64,000 nt of DNA from Oscillospiraceae bacterium (GTDB lineage Bacteria > Bacillota > Clostridia > Oscillospirales > CAG-272), in assembly GCA_015063325.1 (NCBI GenBank), contig SVUK01000017.1, forward strand, positions 345,894-409,893, given 5' to 3'. A program made the position numbers and the translations under genes. This document shows, in pieces, positions 9,317 through 19,540 of the stretch (positions are counted from its first letter, which is position 1; every line of letters begins with the position of its first letter). Under the pieces are notes generated by a model. That model was not told the origin of the DNA. It saw nothing but the letters and a program-made list of their open reading frames with translations, and did no database searches.

Positions 9317-10564
9317 TCCATCCGGTTTGTATTCCTGCAAGGTGATTTCTACCGTTCCGGTTATCGTATTGTTGCGCGAATAAAAAATGGTGATCACATC
9401 GCCGATCTTGCATTTGCCAAGCTCCGCGTCGTATTTTTCCAAGGAATTCACTTCAACGCCGTTGATGGAAAGAATGCGGTCATCCACCTGCAACTGGTCG
9501 GTAAATTTGGAGGAATTGACGTAAATTCCTTCCGCCAACTGCGAGAAGAAGCCGTAATTGTAATAGCGATAGCCAAGCTCCAATCCGTCGTCCACTCGAC
9601 CGCGCACGTAGCCGTATTCGATCAAATTCATCTCGATCGGATATGCCGTATCAATCGGAATGGCAAATCCAAGCCCTTCCACACCGGCTTTGGCGTATTT
9701 TGCGTTCACAATTCCGATCAGCTCGCCGTTCAGATTGAACAATCCGCCGCCCGAGTTGCCCGAGTTGATTGCCGCGTCGGTTTGCAGAAGAGTCATCAAG
9801 GTCGTGCTTCCGTCGTCGTTCGTAATTTGAATCTGCCGTTCGGTGGCGCTGATGATCCCCTGCGTCACACTGCCGCCCAGCGTTCCGAGCGGATTGCCGA
9901 TGACAACGACGTATTCGCCGGCGACCAACCCGGCGCTCTTTCCCTGCACGGCTTGGGTCAACGGACGGGATTCATCGGGCTCGATTTTGACAACGGCAAG
10001 ATCGGTGGCGGCGTCCGCCCCGACCAGCGTTGCTTGGTATTGGGTGTTGTCCGAAAGCTCCACAACGATTTTGGTTGCGCCGGAAATCACGTGATTGCAG
10101 GTCAAAACGTATCCGTGATTTTTCGAAACGATCACACCGCTTCCGGCAGAGGTTGCGCCGTAGGAGCCGGTGGAGGTGTAGATTTGAACCACCGAATCCT
10201 GCACCTTTTTGACCACCTCGGAAACAGCAAAGGGCTGGTCGCCAGCCGATCCGTGCTCGGTGGGTTCGGTGTCCGACTGCGTGATAATCTCTTCCGCGTC
10301 CGGAAGGTGCACGTCCGGATCGTCCGCAGGATCGGGATCAATTTGCGGCGTGGTACCGCCGTTTTGCCCGTTTTCGCCGGGTTTTGGAGTTTCGTTATTC
10401 TGCGTAGTTCCGTTGTTTTGCGAGGATTCCGTCGTTTGCCCCGCGTTCTGCGTTGCGTTTTTCAAAAGAAACACGGCAATACTTTGGCAGGAACAAAGCG
10501 AAAACGTCAAAATCAAAGCCAAAACCAAGAACGCGATCTTAAAAAAACGGTTTTTCCGATTCAT
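9311..10564 (-). CDS. HtrA/DegP-type membrane-anchored serine protease with PDZ domain
   Basis: This is an envelope quality-control protease acting outside the cell membrane. It has 417 residues. An N-terminal hydrophobic segment (FFKIAFLVLALILTFSLCSC) could be a membrane anchor or a lipobox. A Pro/Gly/Asn-rich linker follows to about residue 115. The trypsin-like domain carries the triad: His in TCNHVISGATKI, Asp in GADAATDLAVVKI, Ser in AAINSGNSGGGLFN. The C-terminal PDZ is at about 325-410 (FTDQLQVDDRILSINGVEVN). The start at 10564 is chosen because AAAGGAG lies 8 bases before it; the frame is open upstream. HtrA genes are often stress-induced. A TATAAT-like -10 lies near 10593 but the -35 is weak. 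Confidence 0.92.
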   Translation of the reverse strand: MNRKNRFFKIAFLVLALILTFSLCSCQSIAVFLLKNATQNAGQTTESSQNNGTTQNNETPKPGENGQNGGTTPQIDPDPADDPDVHLPDAEEIITQSDTEPTEHGSAGDQPFAVSEVVKKVQDSVVQIYTSTGSYGATSAGSGVIVSKNHGYVLTCNHVISGATKIVVELSDNTQYQATLVGADAATDLAVVKIEPDESRPLTQAVQGKSAGLVAGEYVVVIGNPLGTLGGSVTQGIISATERQIQITNDDGSTTLMTLLQTDAAINSGNSGGGLFNLNGELIGIVNAKYAKAGVEGLGFAIPIDTAYPIEMNLIEYGYVRGRVDDGLELGYRYYNYGFFSQLAEGIYVNSSKFTDQLQVDDRILSINGVEVNSLEKYDAELGKCKIGDVITIFYSRNNTITGTVEITLQEYKPDGK

Positions 10565-10664
10565 AAAACCATCTCCTTTTCTTTTTCCAACTTCCATTAT
10601 ATAATCGAAATGTAAAAAAAGCATGAACGAATCATTACATATTGGGATTCTTCGGCAAAAAATA

Positions 10665-10693
10665 TTGTTTTTCCAATTTCAGTATGTTATAAT
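10665..10693 (+). promoter_or_regulatory. sigma-A promoter of queG-like/addBA
   Basis: TTGTTT (10665-10670), 17 bp, TATAAT (10688-10693). Confidence 0.7.
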
Positions 10694-10747
10694 TATAAAA
10701 GATAAAACTTAAATGAACTTAAAAACGTTGAAAAAAGGAGCGCCGGA

Positions 10748-11575
10748 ATGCTGAATTTTCTTTCAGAACTTTTTTCCGAATATCAAATCGACCTCTACTC
10801 TCCGATTCCGCTTTCCGCCTGCGAAATTCGCAAGCCGTATTTGCTGGAGCGCGAGGGCATTTCGGAAGGCACCGCCGTTTTGATCGCCGTTCCCTATTTC
10901 ACGCGCGCCTGTCTTTCGCCCAATCGCAATCTCTCCGCCTATGCCGTTTCGCGCGACTATCACGGATTTTTCAACGCTTTTTTTGAAGACCTGCTCCCCC
11001 TCTTGCGCGAAAAATATTCAACAGAACGCTTTGCCGGGTTCGCCGACCATTCCCCCATTGCCGAATTGCAGGCGGCGGCGCACGCCGGATTGGGCGTGAT
11101 TGGGAAGAACAGCCTGCTCATCACCGAAAAATACTCGTCGTATGTGTTTTTGGGCGAATTGATCACTACCGCCCGACTGTCGGCAAAAATACAACCACTT
11201 CAATCCTGCGTCGGGTGCAACGCCTGCAAAAAAAATTGCCCGATGGACAAGATCGGAACCTGTCTTTCCGCACTGACGCAAAAGAAAGGCGAACTAACCC
11301 GGGAAGAGCAGGATTCCCTGCTTTCTTTCGGCTCAGTTTGGGGATGCGACCTATGCCAGGAAGTTTGCCCTTATACGAAAAAAGCAATTCAAACGGGAAG
11401 CGTATTTTCCCCAATTCCCTATTTTCAAAAGAACTGTATCTCACATATGACCTTGAAAGAATTGAACGAAATGTCTGATGAAGAATTTTCGCGGCGTGCC
11501 TATTCCTGGCGCGGCAGAGAAACCATTCGGCGGAATCTTCAAATAATGGAAAAACGCCAAGAGAAAGGAGATTGA
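10748..11575 (+). CDS. queG: epoxyqueuosine reductase QueG-like, short form
   Basis: QueG reduces epoxyqueuosine to queuosine in tRNA using cobalamin and two [4Fe-4S] clusters. The 275-residue protein has the catalytic-Asp stretch DHSPIAELQAAAHAGLGVIG near residue 100 and two ferredoxin-type cluster motifs, CVGCNACKKNCP (about 156-167) and CDLCQEVCPY (about 198-207). Classical QueG is near 380 residues; the C-terminal HEAT-repeat part used to hold tRNA is missing, as in other short clostridial versions. The ATG at 10748 has AAAAAAGGAG about 8 bases upstream. addB starts 4 bases after the stop, so the three genes are one operon. With no other queuosine gene here, the exact substrate is an inference. 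Confidence 0.8.
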   Translation: MLNFLSELFSEYQIDLYSPIPLSACEIRKPYLLEREGISEGTAVLIAVPYFTRACLSPNRNLSAYAVSRDYHGFFNAFFEDLLPLLREKYSTERFAGFADHSPIAELQAAAHAGLGVIGKNSLLITEKYSSYVFLGELITTARLSAKIQPLQSCVGCNACKKNCPMDKIGTCLSALTQKKGELTREEQDSLLSFGSVWGCDLCQEVCPYTKKAIQTGSVFSPIPYFQKNCISHMTLKELNEMSDEEFSRRAYSWRGRETIRRNLQIMEKRQEKGD

Positions 11576-11579
11576 CGCC

Positions 11580-14500
11580 TTGTTAAATTTGATCTGCGGT
11601 CCATCCGGTTCGGGCAAAAGCGCCCAAATTACCGATTGGATCCGCCGCGACGTAGAAAATCAAAAACGTTGCTATTTGCTCTTGCCGGAACAACAGGCCT
11701 ACATCAGCGAGCGCGATCTGCCCAAAAAGCTACCCGAAAACGCAGGCTTGTATTTCAAAATCGTCAATTTTTCGGGGCTTTGCGAGGATGTTTTTCAAAA
11801 ATTCGGAGGCTCCGCCGATCTCTCCCCCGATCAAACCGGCCGCGCAGTTCTCATGTGGGAAACGCTTCGTTCCCTTTCCGGCGTGCTGAAACGATATGCA
11901 AAATCAGCAAAATCCGATACAGCGCTAACCGAAACAATGCTTGCAACGATTGAAGATCTGCAAAACAACGGTATCGGAAGCGAAAAGTTGGAAGGAATCG
12001 CCGCAGATTTACCGCAAAACGCACAGCTTTCAGAAAAGTTGTACGATCTTTCTCTTGTCAGCGCAACCTACTCCATGCTGGTAGAACAGCGTTTTGGGAA
12101 AAGTCTGCCCGACCGCTTTTTTCAACTTGCAAAAACGCTGGAACAACACGATTATTTTTCAGGTGCAAATCTCTACATTGATTCTTTTACAAGCTTTACG
12201 GCGCCGGAATACGCTGTTTTAACTGAATTGATCCGCCAATGTAGCTCGGTAACGATCGGTTTATGCCTCGATTCCTTTCAAGCTCCTTCGGTTCAATTTC
12301 ACTGTGTGAACGAAACGGCAAAACGACTTATAAAATGCGCCAATAAAGCCGATTCTCCAATCAAACGAATCATTTTGACCAACGAGGAAAACTGCCGTCC
12401 GCAGGCACTTCGGCTCTTGGAACGTGATCTGTGGAACTTCGGCATTACAAAGAAAACCAAAGATCCAATCCCAAAAAAAGACGTGGATTGTATTTCTCTG
12501 CTTGCCTGCTCCAACCTCTACGAAGAATCCGAAGCAGCCGCACTCAACATCTTGGAACTCGTTCAGAATGGAATGCACTACGGAGATATCGCCGTATTCG
12601 TCCGCGACCCGGAACAGTACCGCGGCATTTTGGACGCGGCGTTGGAGCGGCACGGCATCCCCGTGTTCTTCTCCGAACGCACGAATCTCGCCGCAAAACC
12701 CCTGGCAAGACTTGTTCTCTCCGCTCTGCGTGCCGTCAACGGCAATTATCGAATGCAGGACGTTATCTCGCTTGTCAAAACGGGACTTTGCGGTGTTACC
12801 GAACGGGAAGCGTCTTTGTTTGAGGAATATTGCGAAACATGGCGTATTTCAGGCAAACGTTTTCTTGACAACGTTTGGAATATGAATCCGGACGGATTGG
12901 AAGCCAAAGAAAGAATGGACGGTATGAGCGAACGCGCCGCCGAAATTTTGGAAACGGCAAACCGCGTCCGTAAAACCGTCATTCTCCCCTTGCAGTTGCT
13001 ACAGGCGGACCTGCGCGGCTCAAAACAACTTCCTGACCGTTGCCGCGCCGTTTACGACTATCTTTGCCACATTGATCTTGCAAAAAAGCTTTCGGCGCTT
13101 GCCGAAAAAGAACTTGCGCTCGGGCAGGTACGGGAAGCAGGCGAAAGCGTACGACTTTATGACCTCGTAAAAGATTCTCTCGTCCTGCTTTGCCGGCTGT
13201 TGCCGGAATCAACCGCAACGGCGGAAGAATTGCAAACGCTGTTAGAAATTGTCTTTTCTCACAGTGATCTCGGATCGGTCCCCGGCGTTCACGATTGCGT
13301 TTTGATTGGTTCCGCCGCAACCGCGCGCGCCGAAGGCGTTCGAGCCGCATTCCTTTTGGGATTGACCGAGGGGGATTTTCCGAAAAGCGTTCAAAAATCC
13401 GGCATCCTCTCGGGGGCAGAACAAAAGGTTTTGCAAAAATACGGACTTGATCTCGGGACCGATGCCGATCAACAATTCTCTCAAGAGCTTTTTTACGTTT
13501 ATCGAGCAGTTACAAAGCCACTGGAAAAACTGTTTCTTTCCTATCCCATGATTGCCTCAGGAGGAGAAACTAAAACGCCGTCGCAGGCGTTTCGGCGTGT
13601 TTGCTTTTTAACGGATCGTAAACCTGAGCTCTTTCATCTTCCTCGCTTTTCGCAACATTTTGCGGAAAATGCCGAGAAAAGCAACGAAAAATACCATGTT
13701 TCGCCATGGAAAAATGAAACGGAGCTTTATCTTTCCAAAACGAAAATCAACACCTTCGTCAAATGCCCATATTCCTATTACTGTCAATATGTTTTGAACC
13801 TGCGCGATAAAAAGGAATCGCTACCTTCCCGAAAAGACGACGGAACATTTATCCATTATCTTTTTGAAAAGTTTTTAAGCCGAATGGCGGAAAACGGAAA
13901 TGCCGGATTTCCAACGGAGAAAGCCGAAGTGGAAAAAATCGTCGGCGAACTGGTTTTGGACTATTTGCACACCGTTTGCCCCATTCCGCTTTCGGAAATG
14001 AACGCACGACTTTTACATCTTTTTTCAAGACTGCAATCCATCTCGGTTGCCATGCTGATGGATATGATATCCGAAATTAAAAGCGGAAATTTCAAACCGA
14101 AACTTTTCGAAGCTAAGATCGGCAAAGAAATTCCGGCGCTTGCGCTTCCCCTTTCTCAAGGACGCGTGGTTCATCTTTCCGGAAGTATCGACCGCGTCGA
14201 TCTTTATAAACAAGAAGAACAAACCTTTGTCAGGATTATAGATTACAAAACCGGATCAACCGGGTTTTCCCTAAAAGACGTCAAAAGCGGAAAGGATATG
14301 CAGCTCGTTTTCTATCTTTACGCCGCGCTCAAGCTGGATCCTGCACATTTCGTCCCGGCAGGCGCATATTACCTGCGCGTCGATCAATCGGGCGAACAGC
14401 TTTCCTCATTCAAAAGCGGTTTTACCAGAAAAGAACTTCAATCGGAAGGCGAAAACGGTTCCAAAGCCGAAAAAGGAATGAAGGAAATGACCGGTATCGA

Positions 14501-14660
14501 AATTGACGAACTGATCGAAGAGGTTTGCGAAAAAGTCGTAGAGATTTCCGAGGAGATTCTATCGGGGCGCGCCGAAAAAACAGAATCCGAAAATGCCTGC
14601 CGGTATTGCATTGTCCGGGAAAATTGCAACCGGGTAGAAAAAGCAACCTTCAAAAAATAA
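11580..14660 (+). CDS. addB: ATP-dependent helicase/deoxyribonuclease subunit B
   Basis: AddB pairs with AddA to resect double-strand breaks and load RecA. It has 1026 residues. It starts with a Walker A motif, CGPSGSGKSAQI. A C-terminal RecB-type nuclease domain is marked by IIDYKTGSTGF near residue 888. The four cysteines of the structural iron-sulfur cluster are visible: one near residue 728 (NTFVKCPYSYYC) and three in CRYCIVRENC near 1006. The start is TTG at 11580, with AAAGGAG about 10 bases upstream and only 4 bases after the queG-like stop, suggesting translational coupling. addA follows 15 bases after the stop. Confidence 0.95.
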   Translation: MLNLICGPSGSGKSAQITDWIRRDVENQKRCYLLLPEQQAYISERDLPKKLPENAGLYFKIVNFSGLCEDVFQKFGGSADLSPDQTGRAVLMWETLRSLSGVLKRYAKSAKSDTALTETMLATIEDLQNNGIGSEKLEGIAADLPQNAQLSEKLYDLSLVSATYSMLVEQRFGKSLPDRFFQLAKTLEQHDYFSGANLYIDSFTSFTAPEYAVLTELIRQCSSVTIGLCLDSFQAPSVQFHCVNETAKRLIKCANKADSPIKRIILTNEENCRPQALRLLERDLWNFGITKKTKDPIPKKDVDCISLLACSNLYEESEAAALNILELVQNGMHYGDIAVFVRDPEQYRGILDAALERHGIPVFFSERTNLAAKPLARLVLSALRAVNGNYRMQDVISLVKTGLCGVTEREASLFEEYCETWRISGKRFLDNVWNMNPDGLEAKERMDGMSERAAEILETANRVRKTVILPLQLLQADLRGSKQLPDRCRAVYDYLCHIDLAKKLSALAEKELALGQVREAGESVRLYDLVKDSLVLLCRLLPESTATAEELQTLLEIVFSHSDLGSVPGVHDCVLIGSAATARAEGVRAAFLLGLTEGDFPKSVQKSGILSGAEQKVLQKYGLDLGTDADQQFSQELFYVYRAVTKPLEKLFLSYPMIASGGETKTPSQAFRRVCFLTDRKPELFHLPRFSQHFAENAEKSNEKYHVSPWKNETELYLSKTKINTFVKCPYSYYCQYVLNLRDKKESLPSRKDDGTFIHYLFEKFLSRMAENGNAGFPTEKAEVEKIVGELVLDYLHTVCPIPLSEMNARLLHLFSRLQSISVAMLMDMISEIKSGNFKPKLFEAKIGKEIPALALPLSQGRVVHLSGSIDRVDLYKQEEQTFVRIIDYKTGSTGFSLKDVKSGKDMQLVFYLYAALKLDPAHFVPAGAYYLRVDQSGEQLSSFKSGFTRKELQSEGENGSKAEKGMKEMTGIEIDELIEEVCEKVVEISEEILSGRAEKTESENACRYCIVRENCNRVEKATFKK

Positions 14661-14675
14661 GAAAGGAGACCGAAT

Positions 14676-17600
14676 ATGCCAAATTTGACGCAAGCGCAAA
14701 AAGAAAACGTCAAGCAGCCGAAATGGACAGACGCGCAAAAAACAGCAATTCAACTGCGTGATCAACTGATTTTGGTCTCCGCCGCGGCAGGTTCCGGGAA
14801 AACAGCCGTACTCACAGAGCGCGTGATTCGACGGATTTTGGATGCGAAATCGGGAGTTAAACTAACCGATCTGCTCATCGTCACCTTTACGCGCAGTGCC
14901 GCCGCCGAGCTGAAAAGCAAAATTGCAAAGGCAATCGAAAACGAAATTGCAAAAGAGGATTTAGAAAGCGCTGCAAAAGATAAATTAAGAGATCAACTTT
15001 TGCAGCTCGGAAACGCGCAAATTTCCACCATCGACTCCTTCTATCTGCAAATCGTAAGGGATCATTTTGATCAATTGGGATTGCCGGCAAACTTCCGTTT
15101 GGCGGATGAGAACGAGTTGCGCGTCCTATCGGAAGAAATTTTGGATGACTTGATTCCGGAATACTATAACAAATATGAGATACAAAACGCGTCTTCGGAA
15201 GAAAACCCTTTCACAAAAATCCGAAACAATTTATTTGCCGACTGCGTTGACCATATTTTCGACGGCACCTCGTCCAGCAATCTGAACGACATTTTTTTGA
15301 GGTTTTACGAAAGCTTTGCGCGCGTAAAAGGCGGTATCAATGCTTTGAGCGAATCCGCAAACCTTTTGCGCGCCGAATCGAAACTCCCCTTTTTGCAAAC
15401 GCATTTCGGAAAAATCTTTCTTTCGCGGTTTAAGCCATTCCTTCTCTCCTATTGCCGGATTTTAGAGGAGGTTAAAGCGCACCACCAAACCGACCCGAAA
15501 GCCGAACAAAAACAAGGCGGTATTCTTGCGGACGACCGCTTCCATTGCGAGTCTGCCTTAGAAGCGATTCGGGAAAAAGATTGGGAACGCCTGCAAGGCG
15601 CTCTTTCTGCATTCGTATTCCAAAGGTTCCAAAGCGTTTCCGGTAAGCCCGAATGGTCGGAGCGATATCACAACGCAAGAAATGCTTTCAGCAAGGAAAT
15701 CCAAAAATATACAGTTTTGGCAAATGCAATTACCCCGGTTGAACAAGAGAACACCTTCTTAAAAACCGCAGAATTTGCCGATTTGCTTTACCGATTCTAT
15801 TCGGATTTTCAAAAGCGTTACCGCGCCGAAAAAATCAAACGCGGAGTGCAGGATTTCAACGACGTGCGCGACGCCCTGTATCAGCTGTTAAAGGATCCCA
15901 AAAACGAATCTCTTGTTCAATCGATTCGCGATACCTACAAAGAAGTTTATATTGACGAATATCAGGACGTCGACGAAATCCAGGACGAGATTTTCGCCAA
16001 AATCGGCGGTCGGAATCGTTTTATGGTCGGCGATATCAAGCAAAGTATCTACGGCTTCCGCGGAAGCGACCCGTCCGTTTTTGCAAACTACCGGAATACC
16101 ATGCCGCTTGCACCCTCTCCCGAAAGCAAAAAAGCCGATTCGGTGTGTGTATTTATGTCGGATAACTTCCGCTGCGACCGCCCGATTGTCGATCTGACAA
16201 ACGCTGTCTGTCCGTTTCTTTTCTCCGCGTCTCCCGAAAGCATTCATTATTTGCCGGAGGACGACCTCAAATGTTCCAAACCACCGCTGGAAGATCGAAT
16301 TTTTGAGCCGGCGCCCATCAGTATTCGCATCTTTGAAAAGCCGCCGCAAAAAAACGACAAAAACAACACCGAAAAAACCGAGGAATCCGAAAAGGCAGGG
16401 ATAGCGGAACTGCACTGGGTCGCCGAGGAAATCGGACGACTTTTGCGCGAAGGCAAAAATGACAACGGATCAAATATTAAGCCAAGCGATATTGCAATTC
16501 TATCAAGAAAAAAAGATTCGCTCGCCCAATTTCAAAAGGAACTGGAAACGAACGGAATCCCCGTGGTCAACATCAGCGGCAATCCCGTTTCACGTTCGCC
16601 GCTGTTCGTCGATCTTTTCAATTTGCTGAGAATTGTGGATAACCCATACCGTGATCTTCCCCTCTCCGAGTACCTGCTTTCCGATTTCGGCGGATTTACG
16701 CTGGAGGACATCCGTATGCTCCGCGCCGATTTCTCGATCGAAAAATCCCTCTACGACGCGATGATCAGCGCCGCAGAATCCGATCATCCGCTTTTCAAAA
16801 AGACTTCCGCATTCGTTGGCTGGTTGGAGCGATATCGCGGCATTGCCGCCGTTCAGTCAGCGGATCGTTTTCTGCGCATTCTGTATGAGGATCAATTATT
16901 CCGCCCCTATGCCTTCTCGCCTGAATTTCTAACCATTTATGAACAGGCAAGGTCTTATCAACAATCCTCTTGGTCAGGGCTATACGGCTTTTTGAACCAG
17001 CTGGATCGACTTGTGCAGGCGGATAAACTGGAAAGCGGTTTTCGCAAAACTGAAAACGCCGTCAACGCCATGACCATCCATGCTTCCAAAGGCTTGGAAT
17101 TTCCGGTTGTCTTCTTGGTCGACTGCGGCAGATCCATGCAAACGGATTCCCATAAACCGCGGCTCATCTATCGCAAAGAGATCGGGTTTGCTTCCAATCT
17201 TTACGGCGAGGAAACCGAACTATCCTGCCCGTCTTTTTTGAAAACGATTGCCGATTCTGCAGTAAAAGACGCCGAAATTGAAGAGGAAGTGCGCCTGTTC
17301 TATGTTGCCGTCACACGCGCACGGGAAAAATTGTACATAACAGCAACCCCAACGCGTAAAATGGAAAGCTTCATTGCAGAAGCCTCCCTCATTCGCAAGA
17401 ACGATCGCTATTCAATCCTATCCGCAAAAAGCTATATCGACTGGATCTACGGCGCACTTTATCGTTCAAGCGCGGCGCTTGGAAATTTCGATCTTCAAAC
17501 GGTTCCCTTTTCACTTTCTGCACCGGAAGATGCCCCTTCTGCGCCGGAAGAAATGCCCGTAGAAAAAGATTATCAAAATCCTGTTTTCAAAACACCTTTT

Positions 17601-18398
17601 CAATCGGCGCAACAGGATAACCCAACCGCTGAACACTATCAAACTATTTTGGAAAGATCAAAAACGTTTGTCTATCCGCTGGACGCTCTGCAAGGTATCC
17701 CAACGAAAGCCGCCGCCTCCAAACTGCAAAAAAATCTTTTGGACGTTTTGAAGGGCGAGGACGAGCAAAAGGCGATTGCAGAACGCTTAAAACTGATGAA
17801 CGATGGGCAACTGAGCTTTCAGGGACTGTTGGATGCGCGCAAAAAGCCGACAGCGGCAGAAATCGGTTCGGCAACCCATGCATTTTTAGCGCTCTGCAAT
17901 TTTGAAAATCTTTCCGCCGCAGGCGCCGAAGAGGAGCTTAAGCGTCTGCACGAGCAAAAATTCATTTCCGAAGAAACGGCAAAAATTGTCAATCTGCACG
18001 CAATCAAACGCTTTGCGGAAAGCGAGCTGATAAAAAAGATTCAAACTGCAAAAGAGGTCTACCGCGAGCAGCAGTTTTCCCTGTTTGTTCCGCTGGAGGA
18101 ACTGACGCAAAACCGCGAACTTGCCAATGCCCTTGCCGGGCAGGAATTGTTCGTGCAGGGTTCCATCGATCTGCTTCTCGTCGGCGAGGATGGTCGGATC
18201 GAACTATACGACTACAAAACCGACCATATCACCGATGAAGAACAGAATAACCCTGCTCTGCTGAAAAAACACCTGCAGGATCGCCACGGAAATCAGTTGG
18301 AAATCTACGCGCGCGCCGTGGAAAAGCTTTTCGGAAAATGCCCGGACCGCATTTCGATCTTTTCGCTTTCCATCGGCAAAATTATTGAACTTTTTTGA
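14676..18398 (+). CDS. addA: ATP-dependent helicase/nuclease subunit A
   Basis: This is a UvrD-type 3'-5' helicase with a C-terminal nuclease, partner of AddB. It has 1240 residues. Helicase motif I is VSAAAGSGKTAVLTERV near residue 34; motif Ia/II region includes VYIDEYQDVDEIQDEIF; QSIYGFRGSDPSVF and MTIHASKGLEFPVVFLVDCG are motifs III and V, and FYVAVTRAREKLYI is motif VI. The nuclease motif ELYDYKTDHI lies near residue 1175. The start has GAAAGGAG 8 bases upstream. No clear terminator follows; the next gene has its own -10 box. Confidence 0.96.
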   Translation: MPNLTQAQKENVKQPKWTDAQKTAIQLRDQLILVSAAAGSGKTAVLTERVIRRILDAKSGVKLTDLLIVTFTRSAAAELKSKIAKAIENEIAKEDLESAAKDKLRDQLLQLGNAQISTIDSFYLQIVRDHFDQLGLPANFRLADENELRVLSEEILDDLIPEYYNKYEIQNASSEENPFTKIRNNLFADCVDHIFDGTSSSNLNDIFLRFYESFARVKGGINALSESANLLRAESKLPFLQTHFGKIFLSRFKPFLLSYCRILEEVKAHHQTDPKAEQKQGGILADDRFHCESALEAIREKDWERLQGALSAFVFQRFQSVSGKPEWSERYHNARNAFSKEIQKYTVLANAITPVEQENTFLKTAEFADLLYRFYSDFQKRYRAEKIKRGVQDFNDVRDALYQLLKDPKNESLVQSIRDTYKEVYIDEYQDVDEIQDEIFAKIGGRNRFMVGDIKQSIYGFRGSDPSVFANYRNTMPLAPSPESKKADSVCVFMSDNFRCDRPIVDLTNAVCPFLFSASPESIHYLPEDDLKCSKPPLEDRIFEPAPISIRIFEKPPQKNDKNNTEKTEESEKAGIAELHWVAEEIGRLLREGKNDNGSNIKPSDIAILSRKKDSLAQFQKELETNGIPVVNISGNPVSRSPLFVDLFNLLRIVDNPYRDLPLSEYLLSDFGGFTLEDIRMLRADFSIEKSLYDAMISAAESDHPLFKKTSAFVGWLERYRGIAAVQSADRFLRILYEDQLFRPYAFSPEFLTIYEQARSYQQSSWSGLYGFLNQLDRLVQADKLESGFRKTENAVNAMTIHASKGLEFPVVFLVDCGRSMQTDSHKPRLIYRKEIGFASNLYGEETELSCPSFLKTIADSAVKDAEIEEEVRLFYVAVTRAREKLYITATPTRKMESFIAEASLIRKNDRYSILSAKSYIDWIYGALYRSSAALGNFDLQTVPFSLSAPEDAPSAPEEMPVEKDYQNPVFKTPFQSAQQDNPTAEHYQTILERSKTFVYPLDALQGIPTKAAASKLQKNLLDVLKGEDEQKAIAERLKLMNDGQLSFQGLLDARKKPTAAEIGSATHAFLALCNFENLSAAGAEEELKRLHEQKFISEETAKIVNLHAIKRFAESELIKKIQTAKEVYREQQFSLFVPLEELTQNRELANALAGQELFVQGSIDLLLVGEDGRIELYDYKTDHITDEEQNNPALLKKHLQDRHGNQLEIYARAVEKLFGKCPDRISIFSLSIGKIIELF

Positions 18399-18490
18399 AA
18401 TTTTTTTGCCGAAAAAGCATTTTCATATTGCTTTTTATTCCCTGTTATGCCTGTTATGTTATAATATAAAAAAAGCAGGAGGAAAAAAGA

Positions 18491-19528
18491 ATGAAACGAT
18501 TGATCGCAATCTTCTTGTTTCTTGTTCTTTGCATCACGACGTCTTCGGTTCTTGCTTCAGCAGAAACCGACGATCAACCCAAAACAGAGGAGCCTATCAA
18601 CATGACTGAGCTTTTTGAAGCAAAATCCTTTACATCGTCAAAAGGAACCAAAATCAACTACCGCATTTTCTTCCCCAAGGACTACAATCCGCAAAAGAAA
18701 TATCCGCTGATCCTCTTTTTGCACGGGCTTGGTCAACGCGGAAGCGACAACTCGTCGCAATTAAATCTCGGAATCTGCGAGCCATTCAAGAATCCGAATT
18801 CCGAAATCTATCAGTGCATCGTTGTCGCGCCGCAATGCCCGGGAGACGCCCTGTGGGTAGATACCAAACAAATGTGGGATGTTTACTGCGATTATGATTC
18901 CACCAAAGTTGCCGAAACGGCGCCTCTTGCCGCAATGGTCGAGCTTTTCCGTAAAACGCGCGACGAAAACGCGGTGGATGAAAACCGGGTCTACGTAACG
19001 GGAATCTCGATGGGCGGTTTCGGAACGTGGGACCTTCTCGTTCGCCATCCCCTGCTCTTTACGGCGGCAATGCCCCTTTGCGGCGGCGCCGACTACCGCA
19101 AAGCAAGCGTCGTCAAAGATATTCCCATTTGGACCTTCCACGGTCAAAAGGACGCCGTCGTTCCCTGCCGCGGAACCGAAAAAATGGTTGCCGAGCTGGA
19201 AAAAATCGGCGGAAATATCACTTATACCCCCTATCCGGAACACGGACACAACATTTGGGAAGACATTTATAAAAGAGACGACATTTTCCCGTGGCTGTTG
19301 AGCCAAAAATTCTCCGACCGCTTCCCGGATCAATACGAGGAATATAAAGAGCCGGAAAAAGAGACAGAAAAAGAACCGACCGGGCAAGAAGATCCTCAAA
19401 ATCTTGTTCCCGAACCGGAAATCAAAAAATCTTCCTGCCAATCCACAGCCGAAGGCATTGCTCCTGCAATCCTGACAGCTTCCGCCGCGGCTCTCGCTCT
19501 GCGGAAAAAGAAGAAAGAAAAAGAATAA
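18491..19528 (+). CDS. secreted alpha/beta-hydrolase (esterase/PHB depolymerase-like), membrane-tethered
   Basis: 345 residues with a signal peptide (MKRLIAIFLFLVLCITTSSVLASA). The alpha/beta-hydrolase core has LILFLHGLGQRG (oxyanion region), the nucleophile elbow TGISMGGFGTW, an Asp in FHGQKDAVVPC and the catalytic His in YPEHGHNIWED. It resembles single-domain esterases and prolyl-oligopeptidase-like hydrolases that remove acyl or feruloyl groups from plant polysaccharides; the substrate is not determined. The C-terminus has an acidic/Pro linker (about 285-320), then a short hydrophobic stretch ending in LALRKKKKEKE, consistent with a membrane stop. There is no LPXTG motif. AGGAGG is about 9 bases before the ATG, and a TATAAT box is at 18460-18465 with a poor -35. 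Confidence 0.8.
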   Translation: MKRLIAIFLFLVLCITTSSVLASAETDDQPKTEEPINMTELFEAKSFTSSKGTKINYRIFFPKDYNPQKKYPLILFLHGLGQRGSDNSSQLNLGICEPFKNPNSEIYQCIVVAPQCPGDALWVDTKQMWDVYCDYDSTKVAETAPLAAMVELFRKTRDENAVDENRVYVTGISMGGFGTWDLLVRHPLLFTAAMPLCGGADYRKASVVKDIPIWTFHGQKDAVVPCRGTEKMVAELEKIGGNITYTPYPEHGHNIWEDIYKRDDIFPWLLSQKFSDRFPDQYEEYKEPEKETEKEPTGQEDPQNLVPEPEIKKSSCQSTAEGIAPAILTASAAALALRKKKKEKE

Positions 19529-19540
19529 AAGATAAAAGCA

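Noticed and set aside
8591..10615. Long + strand open frame (674 codons) across the end of the MATE gene and the whole HtrA-type gene
   Set aside because: It crosses a terminator and two well-supported genes; the translation has no recognisable domain.
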